Assembly: GCF_026651875.1 (NCBI RefSeq)
Contig: NZ_CP104067.1
Coordinates: 806,001-870,000 of the forward strand
Direction of reading: 5' to 3'
DNA from: Alicyclobacillus fastidiosus
GTDB lineage: Bacteria; Bacillota; Bacilli; Alicyclobacillales; Alicyclobacillaceae
Length of the DNA stretch: 64,000 bases
The position numbers and the translations under genes are program-made. This document shows positions 18,239 through 26,979 of this stretch, piece by piece. A model generated the notes under the pieces. The model was not told the DNA's origin. It was given only the letters and a program-made list of their open reading frames with translations, and made no database searches. Position 1 is the first letter of the stretch. Each line of letters starts with the position of its first letter.

Positions 18239-18280
18239 TTAGGCAACGGACAAAGTTTTAGTCAAGGGAAACTTTTTAGG
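18239..18280. promoter_or_regulatory. MntR-like operator region next to mntH
   Basis: The segment carries TTAGGCAA at 18239-18246, agtcaagggaaac near 18260 and TTAGG at 18276-18280, within 95 bases upstream of the mntH start. The pattern resembles the TTTGCC...GGAAA operator of Gram-positive MntR proteins. Assignment is by resemblance only. Confidence 0.5.
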
Positions 18281-18355
18281 TTGAAATTGCCCATGAAATA
18301 AGTACAAACATGGTATGTAGCGCAATACGATTCGGACAATTAGTGCAAGCTAAAA

Positions 18356-18378
18356 CTTTTTCCTTAGGGCAACTTTCA
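18356..18378. promoter_or_regulatory. Second MntR-like operator
   Basis: Read on the minus strand the site is aaagttgccctaaggaaaaa, which matches the Bacillus MntR-type box TTTGCCTTAAGGAAA closely. It lies between the divergent mntH and VIT genes and could serve either. Confidence 0.55.
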
Positions 18379-18491
18379 CTACTATGGTATGCGCAAAATT
18401 GTAAATATGCAACCAAAATTTTCTCGTCGTATGCACTAATTTGTGGAGCTCAGAAAGCGTCAGGATGCAATTGGAAAATTGCGGTGTGTAT

Positions 18492-18608
18492 TTAGGGGAT
18501 TAAGTACAAAGTTAGGGCACAGAAACTCATCGACTTAGGGGATTTCAATGAAGGTGGTACAGGCTTTCTTAATTGACAAAATTAGGGTTGACTATTCGCT
18601 TAGTCTAA
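18492..18608. promoter_or_regulatory. TTAGG cluster and palindrome upstream of the VIT gene
   Basis: TTAGG occurs at 18492, 18512, 18535 and 18582. The last is followed by the imperfect palindrome ttgacta-ttcgct-tagtctaa (18588-18608). The palindrome lies 45-65 bases before the VIT start, where an operator would be expected. DtxR-family half-sites contain TTAGG. Confidence 0.45.
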
Positions 18609-18652
18609 ATTGAATATTGACACTGTATTACACAACCGATGAGGTGATAAGC

Positions 18653-19384
18653 TTGGCAACTCTTTCTCCGGCACAAAGACTGGATGAAGTTTTCGGTAAG
18701 GAAAAACAGAACAATGTGGAAGGATGGATTGGTGACGCAATATATGGTGTAAATGACGGATTAGGTGCCATCTTCGGCATCGTTGCGGGTGTAGCGGGCT
18801 ATACGTCCAATAGCCATACGATATTAATCTCTGGTCTCTTCGGCGCATTGGCGAGTACGTTGTCAATGGGAGCAGGTGCATGGCTTGCAACTAAATCAGA
18901 GAACGAGCTGATGGAAACAACATTATCTAGAGCACGCAAGTCTATTGAAAATGAACCGACACGTGAGATTGAGACGTTGTCTTTAATTTATCAAGTAAAG
19001 GGTTTTAATGAAAAGGATGCGAACCATATAGCACAGACAATCGCGAAGGATGACGCAATGTTCCTTGAGACCATTGCGCAAGAAAAGCACGGACTGCATG
19101 AGTCCGGAAAAGGCAACCCGTGGTCATCAGCGATTTCAGGATCCATCTCTACGTTTGTAGGGGCAATTGTTCCCTTACTTCCGTTTTTTTTCGTGCATGG
19201 TACTGTAGCGCTAATCATTGCGGCGATTGTCTCTATTTTGGCGCACTTTGTTGTAGGTGCTGCGAAAAGTCTCGTTACAGTTCGTTCCTGGTGGTCTAGC
19301 GGATTGGAAATGACGATGGCAGGAATTATTGTCGGTGTTGTTTCCTACGGACTCGGATTATTGGGTAATGTGTTACTCGGATAG
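18653..19384 (+). CDS. VIT/CCC1-family Fe2+/Mn2+ transporter
   Basis: This 243-residue membrane protein is related to the VIT1/CCC1 iron and manganese transporters, which move metal out of the cytosol. The first helix region carries DAIYGVNDGLGAIFGIV, and later helices include GALASTLSMGAGAWLA, both typical. A cytoplasmic helical domain at about residues 90-150 has the acidic residues that bind metal in this family. The TTG at 18653 is preferred because gaggtga lies five bases upstream. It is divergent from mntH and shares its regulatory space, which suggests opposite control of import and export. Confidence 0.88.
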   Translation: MATLSPAQRLDEVFGKEKQNNVEGWIGDAIYGVNDGLGAIFGIVAGVAGYTSNSHTILISGLFGALASTLSMGAGAWLATKSENELMETTLSRARKSIENEPTREIETLSLIYQVKGFNEKDANHIAQTIAKDDAMFLETIAQEKHGLHESGKGNPWSSAISGSISTFVGAIVPLLPFFFVHGTVALIIAAIVSILAHFVVGAAKSLVTVRSWWSSGLEMTMAGIIVGVVSYGLGLLGNVLLG

Positions 19385-19404
19385 TTTTTTAACTTTGAGA
19401 AAAA

Positions 19405-19441
19405 GAAAAGGGGAGCCGAATAAAGTGCTACCCCTTTTCAT
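19405..19441 (+). terminator. VIT gene terminator
   Basis: The arms gaaaaggggagc and gctaccccttttc pair with one bulge. It follows the VIT stop by about 20 bases and can act in both directions. Confidence 0.75.
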
Positions 19442-19573
19442 GCACGGCAAACTCCGAGTATGGTACTGCGTATTATATATGTCATCTTATACAAAGCTAT
19501 GCCTGTCTTAGGGGGGGGACCTCCCGAGGTGAAAATGCTTGGAATGGGGATATACACATTCTTCGTGTAACCA

Positions 19574-20116
19574 CTAGTAAACCTGATTGATGCCAACGGA
19601 AATCAGTAAAAAGCCGGCAACAAATGAAGAGTATTTCCCCAATAATCTGGCGAGTACACCGATACCTACAATGTTGCCAACCCAAATCATGATGTATCCC
19701 CAGACCGTGACACTGGCAACGGTTGCCCAAAATGACGCCGCGTTGGAGAATGTAGCTCCAAACCCAGTTACCAAATTTGTGAATGACAGTGCCAAGCCGA
19801 GAACAAGTCCTTGTTTTTGAGAATTTCGGGGATGAATGTACGCTGAATACCAGAAAAATACTCCAATACAAACAAGTACGATGCAGGATGACCACGATGC
19901 CTGACTCTGATTAAGGTAGTGTGAGATGATCTCCCCAGTGTATGCTCCGAGGAGCGTTGTAAAAAATCCGACAGCATTGACGATTGCATTAACCCAGTGG
20001 GGAAACTTGATCTTGTTACTTCCGTATGCGATACCAACACTACAATTGTCTAAGTTAGAACCGAAGCCAATCAAATTTGCTGTAATAAATGGACTTAACC
20101 AACCCAATTTCCTCAC
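19574..20116 (-). CDS. MntP/YtaF-like manganese efflux family protein
   Basis: This 180-residue protein has six membrane helices arranged as two similar halves. The first half has SNLDNCSVGIAYG and the second GLALSFTNLVTGFGATF, the paired small-residue and acidic motifs of the MntP/YtaF family. The second half lacks the usual Asp, having Thr-Asn instead. The GTG at 20116 with agaagg upstream is chosen; an upstream ATG reads through a Pro/His-rich leader unlike a membrane protein. It lies 153 bases after the CadD-like gene on the same strand. Mn2+ efflux is probable but not certain. Confidence 0.7.
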   Translation of the reverse strand: MRKLGWLSPFITANLIGFGSNLDNCSVGIAYGSNKIKFPHWVNAIVNAVGFFTTLLGAYTGEIISHYLNQSQASWSSCIVLVCIGVFFWYSAYIHPRNSQKQGLVLGLALSFTNLVTGFGATFSNAASFWATVASVTVWGYIMIWVGNIVGIGVLARLLGKYSSFVAGFLLISVGINQVY

Positions 20117-20269
20117 GCCTCTGCCTTCTGATATCTGTAAGTATATGGGGGGAGGTGTGTGATGAGTAGACAAAGGAACCAAGGCAACAGCCTGTTAAAA
20201 AGTTCTTTGAACTGTAAATTGCTGAAGGTAAAAGTCCTTAAATTTATGGTTGTAACGCCGACAAGGAAA

Positions 20270-20866
20270 TCATTTAACTAAGATGTAGAATGAACCTGCC
20301 TCTAGCATAATATATCCGCCGATACCAATCAGAGTAAAGGGAACTGTTAGATGTCCGTATTTCTTTATGAAACTACCCAACCACGGGTTGTGTATGGCTT
20401 TATAGGCGATCCAACACCACACTCCGGTAAGAATGAGGAACATTGTAACTACAATTGCCTTGTAAATCCATTGTCCTTGCGCGAACAAAGGGATGTACAC
20501 ACTCAGGTTATCGACGCCATTACCAATTACAATGAGCATTACTTTATAGGTGTTTAGATCAGTCAATGCATTTCGGGAACTGGGTTTCTCTTCGTCTTTA
20601 GTATAGAACATTTTTACTCCCATATAGATGGGGATGATACCAAGGAACCCCAACCATGTCCTTGGAATAATCAGTGCTCCAAATGCCCCTATAGAACTCA
20701 GTATTATAAGCAAACACATGCCAAAATACTGACCGACAACAATATATGCTTTGCGCTTCGATGAATGAGATTGTAGAAAGAGAGCAGTGAGAACGAAGAT
20801 ATCATCTATATTTGTAGCGGCAAATGATATACACCCTGTCAACAAAGCTGAATAGACGGTATTCAT
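20270..20866 (-). CDS. CadD-family metal resistance transporter
   Basis: This encodes 198 residues with about six helices. The paired motifs ATNIDDIFVLTALF and NGVDNLSVYIPLF, each with conserved Asp residues, place it in the CadD cadmium-resistance family of the LysE superfamily. The ATG has aagagg seven bases upstream. With the MntP-like gene downstream it forms a two-gene efflux unit. Cd2+, Zn2+ or Mn2+ are candidate substrates; the surrounding manganese genes make Mn2+ worth considering. Confidence 0.85.
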   Translation of the reverse strand: MNTVYSALLTGCISFAATNIDDIFVLTALFLQSHSSKRKAYIVVGQYFGMCLLIILSSIGAFGALIIPRTWLGFLGIIPIYMGVKMFYTKDEEKPSSRNALTDLNTYKVMLIVIGNGVDNLSVYIPLFAQGQWIYKAIVVTMFLILTGVWCWIAYKAIHNPWLGSFIKKYGHLTVPFTLIGIGGYIMLEAGSFYILVK

Positions 20867-21532
20867 GCGTCGTCCTCTTCATAAAATTTTCTTACTACAG
20901 CCTGTCTAAGAATCTTATGATAATAAAAGGTTAATCAGAACTTCTTTGTACTCGTCGTACAGCTTGATATCCCTAACCACATGAGGGAATTAGATACATA
21001 AAGACGAAATCTTGTTGCACCATGGACTCGACTTCTTAGTGCGCGTTGATGGAATTCTAAACGTTAGAAAACGTGCCTGTGGGGGTGAAAGACGCCACAT
21101 TGATATTGAGTTTTAGACAAGAAATAGGGGACATATTGCCCCCTATTTAGCCATCTTTTCATTACATTGCCTTAATTCAAAACCAATCTCACGTACTAGG
21201 TCCAACAATACCATCTACGATTAGCCGTGTACCGCTTGGAATCCACGGACAGCATGGTATGCATTTCTGCATCTTGCCTACCTGGGCAACTACCGGGAGG
21301 AGATTTCATGGTATCCATATTTACAACATCCATCCAACCACGAAATTCACTTTCACCAGGATATAGTAAAGCTTTGAAGGGGAAGAAGCGCCTTACTGAA
21401 TACGACCTATAGCCAACATAAATTGTCGGTGCATAAACATGCTATTTTCACGTTAATATGATTGGTCTGTACAATTTATCAGCCCAATCTGCATCCGAGG
21501 ATTTCACTTTATTGAACGGAATTTCGCATGAT
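20867..21532. other. Intergenic region with one hairpin
   Basis: No gene is recognised in about 660 bases. A hairpin with arms aaatagggg and cccctattt lies at 21122-21148 and looks like a terminator with A/T runs on both sides. Short open frames here have no ribosome binding sites. Confidence 0.5.
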
Positions 21533-22067
21533 CTAGGAATTTATCCTAATTGTAAAATTATTTATCCACATCCTGTTGGTAAAGTCCCTCCCCCTAACTG
21601 TGACTTTATGGTCATCCACTTCTACATAAAGACCCTCGCTATCTCCAATCGATTTATGATTTGACGTGATCGGATTTCGAACAGATGAGGTGTTGAACAT
21701 TGTAAAATGGTCGTGGTAAACCGCTCCAGGATTGTTCTTTAAGGTGTAATGGGTGTGTCCTGAAAAGAATAAAACAGATGAATATTGATTTAGGATATTA
21801 CGAAGTTTATCACCATTAATTAGATAACCTCCGTTACTTCCTGCGACTGTATTGGGAATCGGTTCATGCAAAAATACAAAAGTTGGTTTATTATGAGGGC
21901 TTTGTGCAAGTTGCTTCGCAAGCCACTTCAATTGTGTCTCTGAAAGCACGGTATCATAGTGTTTACTGAGCTTTGACATTGGATACGTTGGCCCCAAAAC
22001 GACAAAATGATATCCATTAATCCATTTATCGTAATAAAGATTCTGCATTCCTGTGTTTTTCTTAAAC
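21533..22067 (-). pseudogene. Metallophosphoesterase, 3' part (split by the IS)
   Basis: This is the C-terminal half of a calcineurin-like phosphoesterase, with FVFLHEP and the metal-binding SGHTHY. It is cut at 22067 by the IS. Removing the IS and one 5-base target copy joins it in frame to the 5' part through LFKKNTGMQ, giving about 340 residues. Confidence 0.85.
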
Positions 22068-23585
22068 ACTCAACTTTCGCAGGCCAAAACAGGGAGATAT
22101 GCCTTGATATAGCTGGGTAAACCGTCGATCCACCGCTGTAGTTGACTGCGAATCAGTTTCGAGAGTCGTTTGCCTGCCTTCTTGGAAACATCATTTACAA
22201 GTTCAACCAATTGGCTCAATGCGATGGCCCAGTCCAGTTCGCTCACTTCGTCGCAGAGCATTAGAAATAGATTCCCCAATGTACGGTTGTCCGTGCTCTG
22301 GCGGTGCTGCCAAGCTAACAGAATATACCGTGAAAAGACAATCGTCGTGTGGCTGATGAGCATGTCATAGGAACGTCCTTGAAACTCTTTCTGCAGACGC
22401 AGTAATGATTTTGTGCATTTGAAGAACACTTCAATGTCCCATCGAATGCCGTAAATCTGTACGATTTTCTCGACCGTCAGCGTCGTATCTGTAGACAGGA
22501 TAGCCAGCCATTCCTTCTTGTTGGTTCGGTGACGAACGAACACCATTTTGATCGGGATGCCTGGGCGCAGTTGAGTATGTATGGACCTTAAGATTCCTTT
22601 CTTCGTACTTTGAACGGGCGTAGCAGCGTAGTACAGCTCTTGCAAGGACAGGCACCGTCCGTCGAGTAAATATCGTTTGTTGTCCGCCTTGACCATTCCG
22701 ATGACGTCCAGTCCCCTATCCAGCACGGCTTGAATCAACGGAGCGTGCGTGAACCAACTGTCCATCAATACGTACGAGGCATTCATTCCAGCAGACAGAG
22801 CACGGTCAATCATGGCAGGGATGATATCTGGGGCCGGGAGAAGTGATTCCATTCTGCGTTTGTATCCGTGAGTGCGTTTATCAATCGATTGACCCAAGCC
22901 TTGAATCTGCGACTTGACGGAACTGAGGAGAGAAAAGTCCACTGGGACGAATGTATGACCGTCAGACCAGCCTAACGTCAACATACGAAATCCCTTGTAG
23001 TAGCAATTCCGTGCATGGTCTTTGAATCGAGCCAAGAGTTCCACGCACTTACTCCTGTTCCGCTCATACATGGAGTCATCGACAACGAATACGCTGACAC
23101 GCTTGTCAGATGTTAACGAACTGGTTTTGTTCACGGCCTCCACACTGAGCAATAGGAGAAAGCGTCGCCATGCAAATCCGGCATGATTGAGAAAACGGTA
23201 CACAGCATCCTTGCCAGGATATGATTCTGACTTTGCGCTATCAAGAAATTGAAACCAGTTTCGATGATGGAAGATGAGCACAAACACAAGCTGGAATAGG
23301 TAGGAACACGCAACCCCAAACCTCTTGGTGATGCCAGCATTACGCAGATGCTTAAGGACCTTTAGTTCTTGAAAGGCAGGACGAATTTCGACAGGCAATT
23401 GATTGTTGTTTTCCGTCTCATAACCTATCATATAGGAGAGCACCTCTTCCGGTATGGTAGTGTTTGGTCGCATTTACTATACCAAAGGAAGTGGTGCTTT
23501 TGATTTGTCAACGCTAATATTCTAATCCGTTCAAGTCTTTACGCCACAAGGGCTAGCTACACATTTCACTCTGCGAAAGTTGAGT
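22068..23585 (-). mobile_element. IS4-family insertion sequence, complete
   Basis: The element is 1518 bases long with 15-base perfect terminal inverted repeats (actcaactttcgcag and its complement). It is flanked by the direct repeat taaac at 22063-22067 and 23586-23590. It carries one transposase gene that nearly fills it, and the stop codon lies inside the left inverted repeat. Exact ends, an intact gene and a perfectly restorable target indicate a recent insertion. Confidence 0.92.
22070..23473 (-). CDS. IS4-family DDE transposase
   Basis: This 467-residue transposase catalyses cut-and-paste movement of its element. The acidic triad can be read in VVDDSMYER, VLMDSWFTH and IRWDIEVFFK. The last lies in the Y-(2)-R-(3)-E-(6)-K signature that marks the IS4 family (YGIRWDIEVFFKCTK). 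The length is typical. No frameshift is needed for expression. The TGA stop uses bases of the terminal inverted repeat. Confidence 0.93.
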   Translation of the reverse strand: MRPNTTIPEEVLSYMIGYETENNNQLPVEIRPAFQELKVLKHLRNAGITKRFGVACSYLFQLVFVLIFHHRNWFQFLDSAKSESYPGKDAVYRFLNHAGFAWRRFLLLLSVEAVNKTSSLTSDKRVSVFVVDDSMYERNRSKCVELLARFKDHARNCYYKGFRMLTLGWSDGHTFVPVDFSLLSSVKSQIQGLGQSIDKRTHGYKRRMESLLPAPDIIPAMIDRALSAGMNASYVLMDSWFTHAPLIQAVLDRGLDVIGMVKADNKRYLLDGRCLSLQELYYAATPVQSTKKGILRSIHTQLRPGIPIKMVFVRHRTNKKEWLAILSTDTTLTVEKIVQIYGIRWDIEVFFKCTKSLLRLQKEFQGRSYDMLISHTTIVFSRYILLAWQHRQSTDNRTLGNLFLMLCDEVSELDWAIALSQLVELVNDVSKKAGKRLSKLIRSQLQRWIDGLPSYIKAYLPVLACES

Positions 23586-24057
23586 TAAACAGTTCAATGC
23601 ATGCCTGTTCCGTAACCCCATTCGGAAATGTTCTGGGACTAAACACTCCGTTTTGTTTATACAGAGCTGAAGAGAATTCATGATTTCCAATAGCGAACAA
23701 GGTGTTTGTAGGATGAGGAATTTTATTTAAGATGTCTCTTACTCTTGCATAGTCCGACTGAGAACCGGTTGTGGTGCAGTCACCGTCTATCACTAATGCA
23801 TCTTGGTGTGGATTAATATCATAAATATCTGTTAGTGCGCTCAGCAACCTGTGATCCGCTATGCGATCATGGTACGTAGTTCCCGAGTTACTTTTTCCTT
23901 CCCGTAAATGAATATCACTAATTACAGAAAAGCTTAACTTTGGATGGGAATTGAATGCCTCGTGCTCGATTATAGGAGCATTTACTCTCGTCGTAAAAAA
24001 CGAAAAGCACATCCCTACCGTACAAAATGAAATCCACAGAGTCTTACCTAGTCTCAC
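23586..24057 (-). pseudogene. Metallophosphoesterase, 5' part (split by the IS)
   Basis: The frame begins with a signal-peptide-like segment (LWISFCTVGMCFSFF) and carries the family motifs SVISDIHLREG, DGDCTTTG and GNHEF. The GTG at 24057 has aaaggggg at the right distance; a TTG eight codons earlier is an alternative. The protein was probably secreted. Reading stops six codons into the IS, so no product with the C-terminal metal ligands can be made. Confidence 0.85.
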
Positions 24058-24081
24058 CCTCATCCCCCTTTGGCACGTCAA

Positions 24082-24529
24082 TCACCACAAGTTATGTTGA
24101 AGGTAATCCCATGTACGCGATTACATTACCCATTTACCCGTCTCCTATACAAAATGGAGTAATTCTTAAGCTAAGCTCTGCCCTTTTTTGTTAAATTGTC
24201 TACACGGCTTTTGAACTTTTCTAATATTTCCTTCCCCTAATTGGACACGGTCTTCATCGGGAATTATTTTTCCGATGTACACAACATCAAACCACGTTTA
24301 ATCATGTAAAAGTATTGCGAGTGACTTCGGACTACATATAAGACAATCAGTTCATCTGCACGACTTGCAGTTATTTGTGACCATCTAACTGAACTAAAGG
24401 GCATTTATGCACAAACACTCTTACATAATCATAGGTGAAGGTGGTACAAGAATCTCCGTGTTTTGGCGATGTAACTAGCTAAAAGTAGTCCTTCTTGCAA
24501 ATACACAGGAAGTGACAGGGGGTGTATAG
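24082..24529. other. Intergenic region, nothing recognised
   Basis: About 450 A/T-rich bases lie upstream of the split phosphoesterase. They presumably contain its promoter on the minus strand. I see no gene, RNA motif or strong palindrome. Confidence 0.4.
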
Positions 24530-24555
24530 TTAAAGGGCGTCGTTGACGCCCTTAA
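24530..24555 (-). terminator. Terminator after the cation transporter
   Basis: The perfect arms ttaagggcgtc and gacgccctttaa on the minus strand enclose a three-base loop, 13 bases after the transporter stop. Confidence 0.75.
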
Positions 24556-24567
24556 CGTACCGAAACC

Positions 24568-25215
24568 TCAATGACAACATCCGCACGCATCCTCTTTACC
24601 GCGAGCCTCTTGAACTGCTTCCCATCCTTCTTTAACAACGAAATATACGAGTGCCAATGCGGCAATGGAGTCAATCCACCACCAACCGAGAAGGGCAATT
24701 ATAACGACTCCTGCAAGAACTGTCCACGCCATATATGCACACACGATACTGCACGAACCGTCGGCACGAAGTGCCTTACTGTCAATATCCGAACCGATTC
24801 GTTTCTTCGCCCGTGACAGATACGGCATAATGATGCCTGAAGCAATAGCTAAACCAATTCCTATATAGGTTGAGTCTGCTCCTTGGTGGGTGATGAGCTT
24901 GTCGAGCGAAGCTATTACGATATACACAGCTAGCAGGAACAGCGCAATTCCAACCACCCACGAAGACGTTTTCTCCGCCTTCTTCACACGAGCCAAACTT
25001 GCTCCGCGCACTTCAATGGTTAATCGCCAGAGTAAAACTCCAGCCGCAATGAGTTCGATAATACTGTCAGCACCAAACGCGACCAACGATAATGAATGTG
25101 CGATGATACCCGAACTGATCGCCACTGCTGCTTCAATCACCATCCAAATAATCGATATGATTTCAATGTTGACGCCTTTTTTCACGGACACTTTGTGTGC
25201 CATTGTCGTCATCAT
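24568..25215 (-). CDS. CDF-like cation transporter without C-terminal domain
   Basis: This 215-residue protein has six helices and resembles the membrane part of cation diffusion facilitators. FGADSIIELIAAG in an early helix and DSKALRADGSCS later hold the usual acidic positions. The cytoplasmic ferredoxin-like domain of CDF proteins is absent, and the protein ends in a Cys/His tail, DACGCCH, that could bind metal. An aagggtg lies before the ATG. It is downstream of an ArsR-type repressor and a CDF relic on the same strand, so it is probably the working efflux gene of a Zn/Cd/Co-responsive operon. Confidence 0.8.
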   Translation of the reverse strand: MMTTMAHKVSVKKGVNIEIISIIWMVIEAAVAISSGIIAHSLSLVAFGADSIIELIAAGVLLWRLTIEVRGASLARVKKAEKTSSWVVGIALFLLAVYIVIASLDKLITHQGADSTYIGIGLAIASGIIMPYLSRAKKRIGSDIDSKALRADGSCSIVCAYMAWTVLAGVVIIALLGWWWIDSIAALALVYFVVKEGWEAVQEARGKEDACGCCH

Positions 25216-25245
25216 ACAACACCCTTTATTTTAATGATGATGATC

Positions 25246-25462
25246 TTAGAGCCCATCGTGCTTACAAAGAATGGACTCATCGTGCAGATGTGTAGGGTCT
25301 TCGGTCTGTCACATGACCAATCCCAAAATGAACCAGTTTGTGTTCCACATCCCGCAACAATTTCTGAGTAGCTTCCACTGTCATTTTCCTTGCTGGTGCA
25401 TGGGAATGAAATACATCTGCATGGTCATGGCCATGGTCGTGATCGTGGTGGTGTTTGCTCAT
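25246..25462 (-). pseudogene. CDF transporter relic with internal deletion and frameshift
   Basis: The ATG overlaps the arsR-like stop (ATGA). The first 20 residues are a His/Asp-rich metal tail (HHHDHDHGHDHADVFHSH), typical of a CDF N-terminus. The frame then jumps to VEHKLVHFGIGHVT, which is the C-terminal cytoplasmic domain of the same family. The end of that domain (TEDPTHLHDESILCKHDGL, stop at 25246) continues in another frame. Some 200-250 codons of membrane domain are missing. A 61-residue His-rich peptide could still be translated. Confidence 0.7.
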
Positions 25463-25839
25463 TCTTTATCTCCTGTTTCATCGTTTACATGAGACGAGTG
25501 GTCAATTGCCATTTGTAGCAGGCCCATGGTGTGTGCGTCATCGTGACGATAATAAATCGTGTTTCCATCACGACGGTTTTTCACTAACCGCAAAGCTTTT
25601 AAATACCGCAATTGATGAGATACTGCAGATTGGGTCATTCCAAGTACCTTTGCGAGGTCACATACGCACAATTCGCGTTTGGATAAGTTGTATAGAATGC
25701 GAATGCGTGTCGGGTCAGCAAGTGCTTTGAAGGTCTCAGACAGACTTTCGACAACAGCCTCATTCAGTTGTACCGTGCATTCGTTTACCGCGTCTTCATG
25801 AACAATGTCACAACAAGTTTCTTGGTTTATATCCAACAT
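25459..25839 (-). CDS. ArsR/SmtB-family metal-sensing repressor
   Basis: This 126-residue winged-helix repressor would release DNA on binding thiophilic or borderline metals. It carries two potential metal sites. The first is CadC-like, with CC at residues 9-10 and ELCVCD before the recognition helix. The second is SmtB/CzrA-like, with D-x-H-x10-H-x2-H in the last helix (DAHTMGLLQMAIDHSSH). The recognition helix is TQSAVSHQLRYLK. An aggagg-type site precedes the ATG. A fitting operator lies just upstream, and efflux genes follow. Confidence 0.92.
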   Translation of the reverse strand: MLDINQETCCDIVHEDAVNECTVQLNEAVVESLSETFKALADPTRIRILYNLSKRELCVCDLAKVLGMTQSAVSHQLRYLKALRLVKNRRDGNTIYYRHDDAHTMGLLQMAIDHSSHVNDETGDKE

Positions 25840-25850
25840 AATCTGTCCTC

Positions 25851-25874
25851 CTATTTGAGCAATTACTCATATAG
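25851..25874. promoter_or_regulatory. ArsR/SmtB-type operator
   Basis: The imperfect palindrome ctatttgagc-aatt-actcatatag has the form of SmtB/CzrA operators (ATATGAG...CTCATAT class). It lies between a tataat-like -10 on the minus strand and the repressor ribosome binding site, so the repressor probably controls its own operon. Confidence 0.75.
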
Positions 25875-26012
25875 TCATTATATACACCAGAAGAAAGAAC
25901 GTTCTTCTTTATTTCCGAAAATGGTTCAACATGTTCCTGATGGTCGGTATACGACTTGATTTTTTATGATCACATCTCAACCAGCAGTTTAGGAATACAT
26001 CATCAGAAAAAG

Positions 26013-26059
26013 GGAGACGGAGTGCATATAATTGTCTGCTCCCGTCTCCATCATTTTTT
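26013..26059. terminator. Bidirectional terminator
   Basis: The arms ggagacgg and cccgtctcc, extended with a bulge, are followed by attttttg on the plus strand and ctttttc on the minus strand. It probably ends the minus-strand gene at 26220. Confidence 0.7.
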
Positions 26060-26219
26060 GAGTCAATAAAATGTACAACATTATATTCGGTTTGATATGT
26101 TTATTGACTCAGTGACCAATATATACTAGTTCAATAAAACGAAAGGTGGCCTGTTTCAAAGAGCTGATGTCCTAAAATGCATCCTACACAGATGAATTTC
26201 CATCGCCGAGTCGGGCAAG

Positions 26220-26633
26220 TCAGCTTACAAATCTCTTTAAAAATGCTTCGAGTGCGTAAGATTTCAATCGATATGCTGTAGACCTTTTATTTTTGTATTT
26301 TACAGCCTGAACCATACCGTCACCGTACAGGAAAAAGTCGTATACATATGTCACTTTTCCTTGAACGACTTTAATTGAAATCGGATGAGTGCTTAACTGG
26401 GGATTAAATCCGAATTCGTATAAGAAGTTTGCTTCGTTAAACGCTTTAACAAATTGGACCACTGCCTCGGTAGATACGGGCTGACCGCCGATGGTAACGT
26501 TCGAAATAGCATCTACGCGGAGATTCGGGTGCAGCTCGAACTGATTAAAAAATTTGTTTGCCCAAGCTGTGGGTGGACTTAAGAAAAATGCAAGGATGAT
26601 AACCAAAGCCATACCAATGATCCAGAATATCAT
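26220..26633 (-). CDS. YfmQ-like membrane-anchored hypothetical protein
   Basis: This encodes 137 residues with an N-terminal membrane anchor (FWIIGMALVIILAFFLSPP) and a soluble domain containing QFVKAFNEANFLYEFGF and KVTYVYDFFLYGDG. It resembles the Bacillus YfmQ family as I remember it, which has no known function. It stands alone, with a terminator downstream. Confidence 0.55.
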   Translation of the reverse strand: MIFWIIGMALVIILAFFLSPPTAWANKFFNQFELHPNLRVDAISNVTIGGQPVSTEAVVQFVKAFNEANFLYEFGFNPQLSTHPISIKVVQGKVTYVYDFFLYGDGMVQAVKYKNKRSTAYRLKSYALEAFLKRFVS

Positions 26634-26865
26634 GTTGCACCTCGTTTCATATCGCGATCCGTAGACCAGTGTATGTGATTGGCGAGCTTAAAACAAGTAT
26701 GTAATATACACCTTTAAAGGGTTCGATTCATAGGTGTGTTTTGTCTCTTCCTCGCGATACCTCACCAGCCACAGGCGGAAATTGGCAGGGACTAACTCTT
26801 GTTCCAGAGTAGTGTCAACTTGTGGTGTCGAACATCTCCGAACCATGTAACAGAGATCATATCAC

Positions 26866-26978
26866 TTATCCACAGTTCGACAACTGTTTAAGCACCAAGA
26901 ACATCCCCACTACATATGACTTTCTCACAATATCCACAGAATCTGTGTGCATAAGTGGATAAGTTACCCACAGAAATC
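26866..26978. repeat. DnaA-box-like cluster 1
   Basis: It contains TTATCCACA at 26866-26874, then atatccacaga, tgtgtgcataagtggataa and gttacccaca. The unit tatccacaga...tgtg..taagtggataa.gtta.cc.ca recurs at 29785-29830. The inverted ttatccac/gtggataa pair could form a hairpin. Confidence 0.6.
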
Positions 26979-26979
26979 A

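Noticed and set aside
18310..18495. 61-codon open frame in the mntH-VIT spacer
   Set aside because: It runs through the MntR-like boxes and has no initiation signal; the region is better explained as regulatory DNA.
20116..20182. Manganese riboswitch (yybP-ykoY) before the MntP-like or CadD-like genes
   Set aside because: I looked for the conserved GGGGAGUAG-type segments in both leaders and found none.
21227..21412. 61-codon open frame in the gap before the split phosphoesterase
   Set aside because: No ribosome binding site, no recognised motif and skewed composition.
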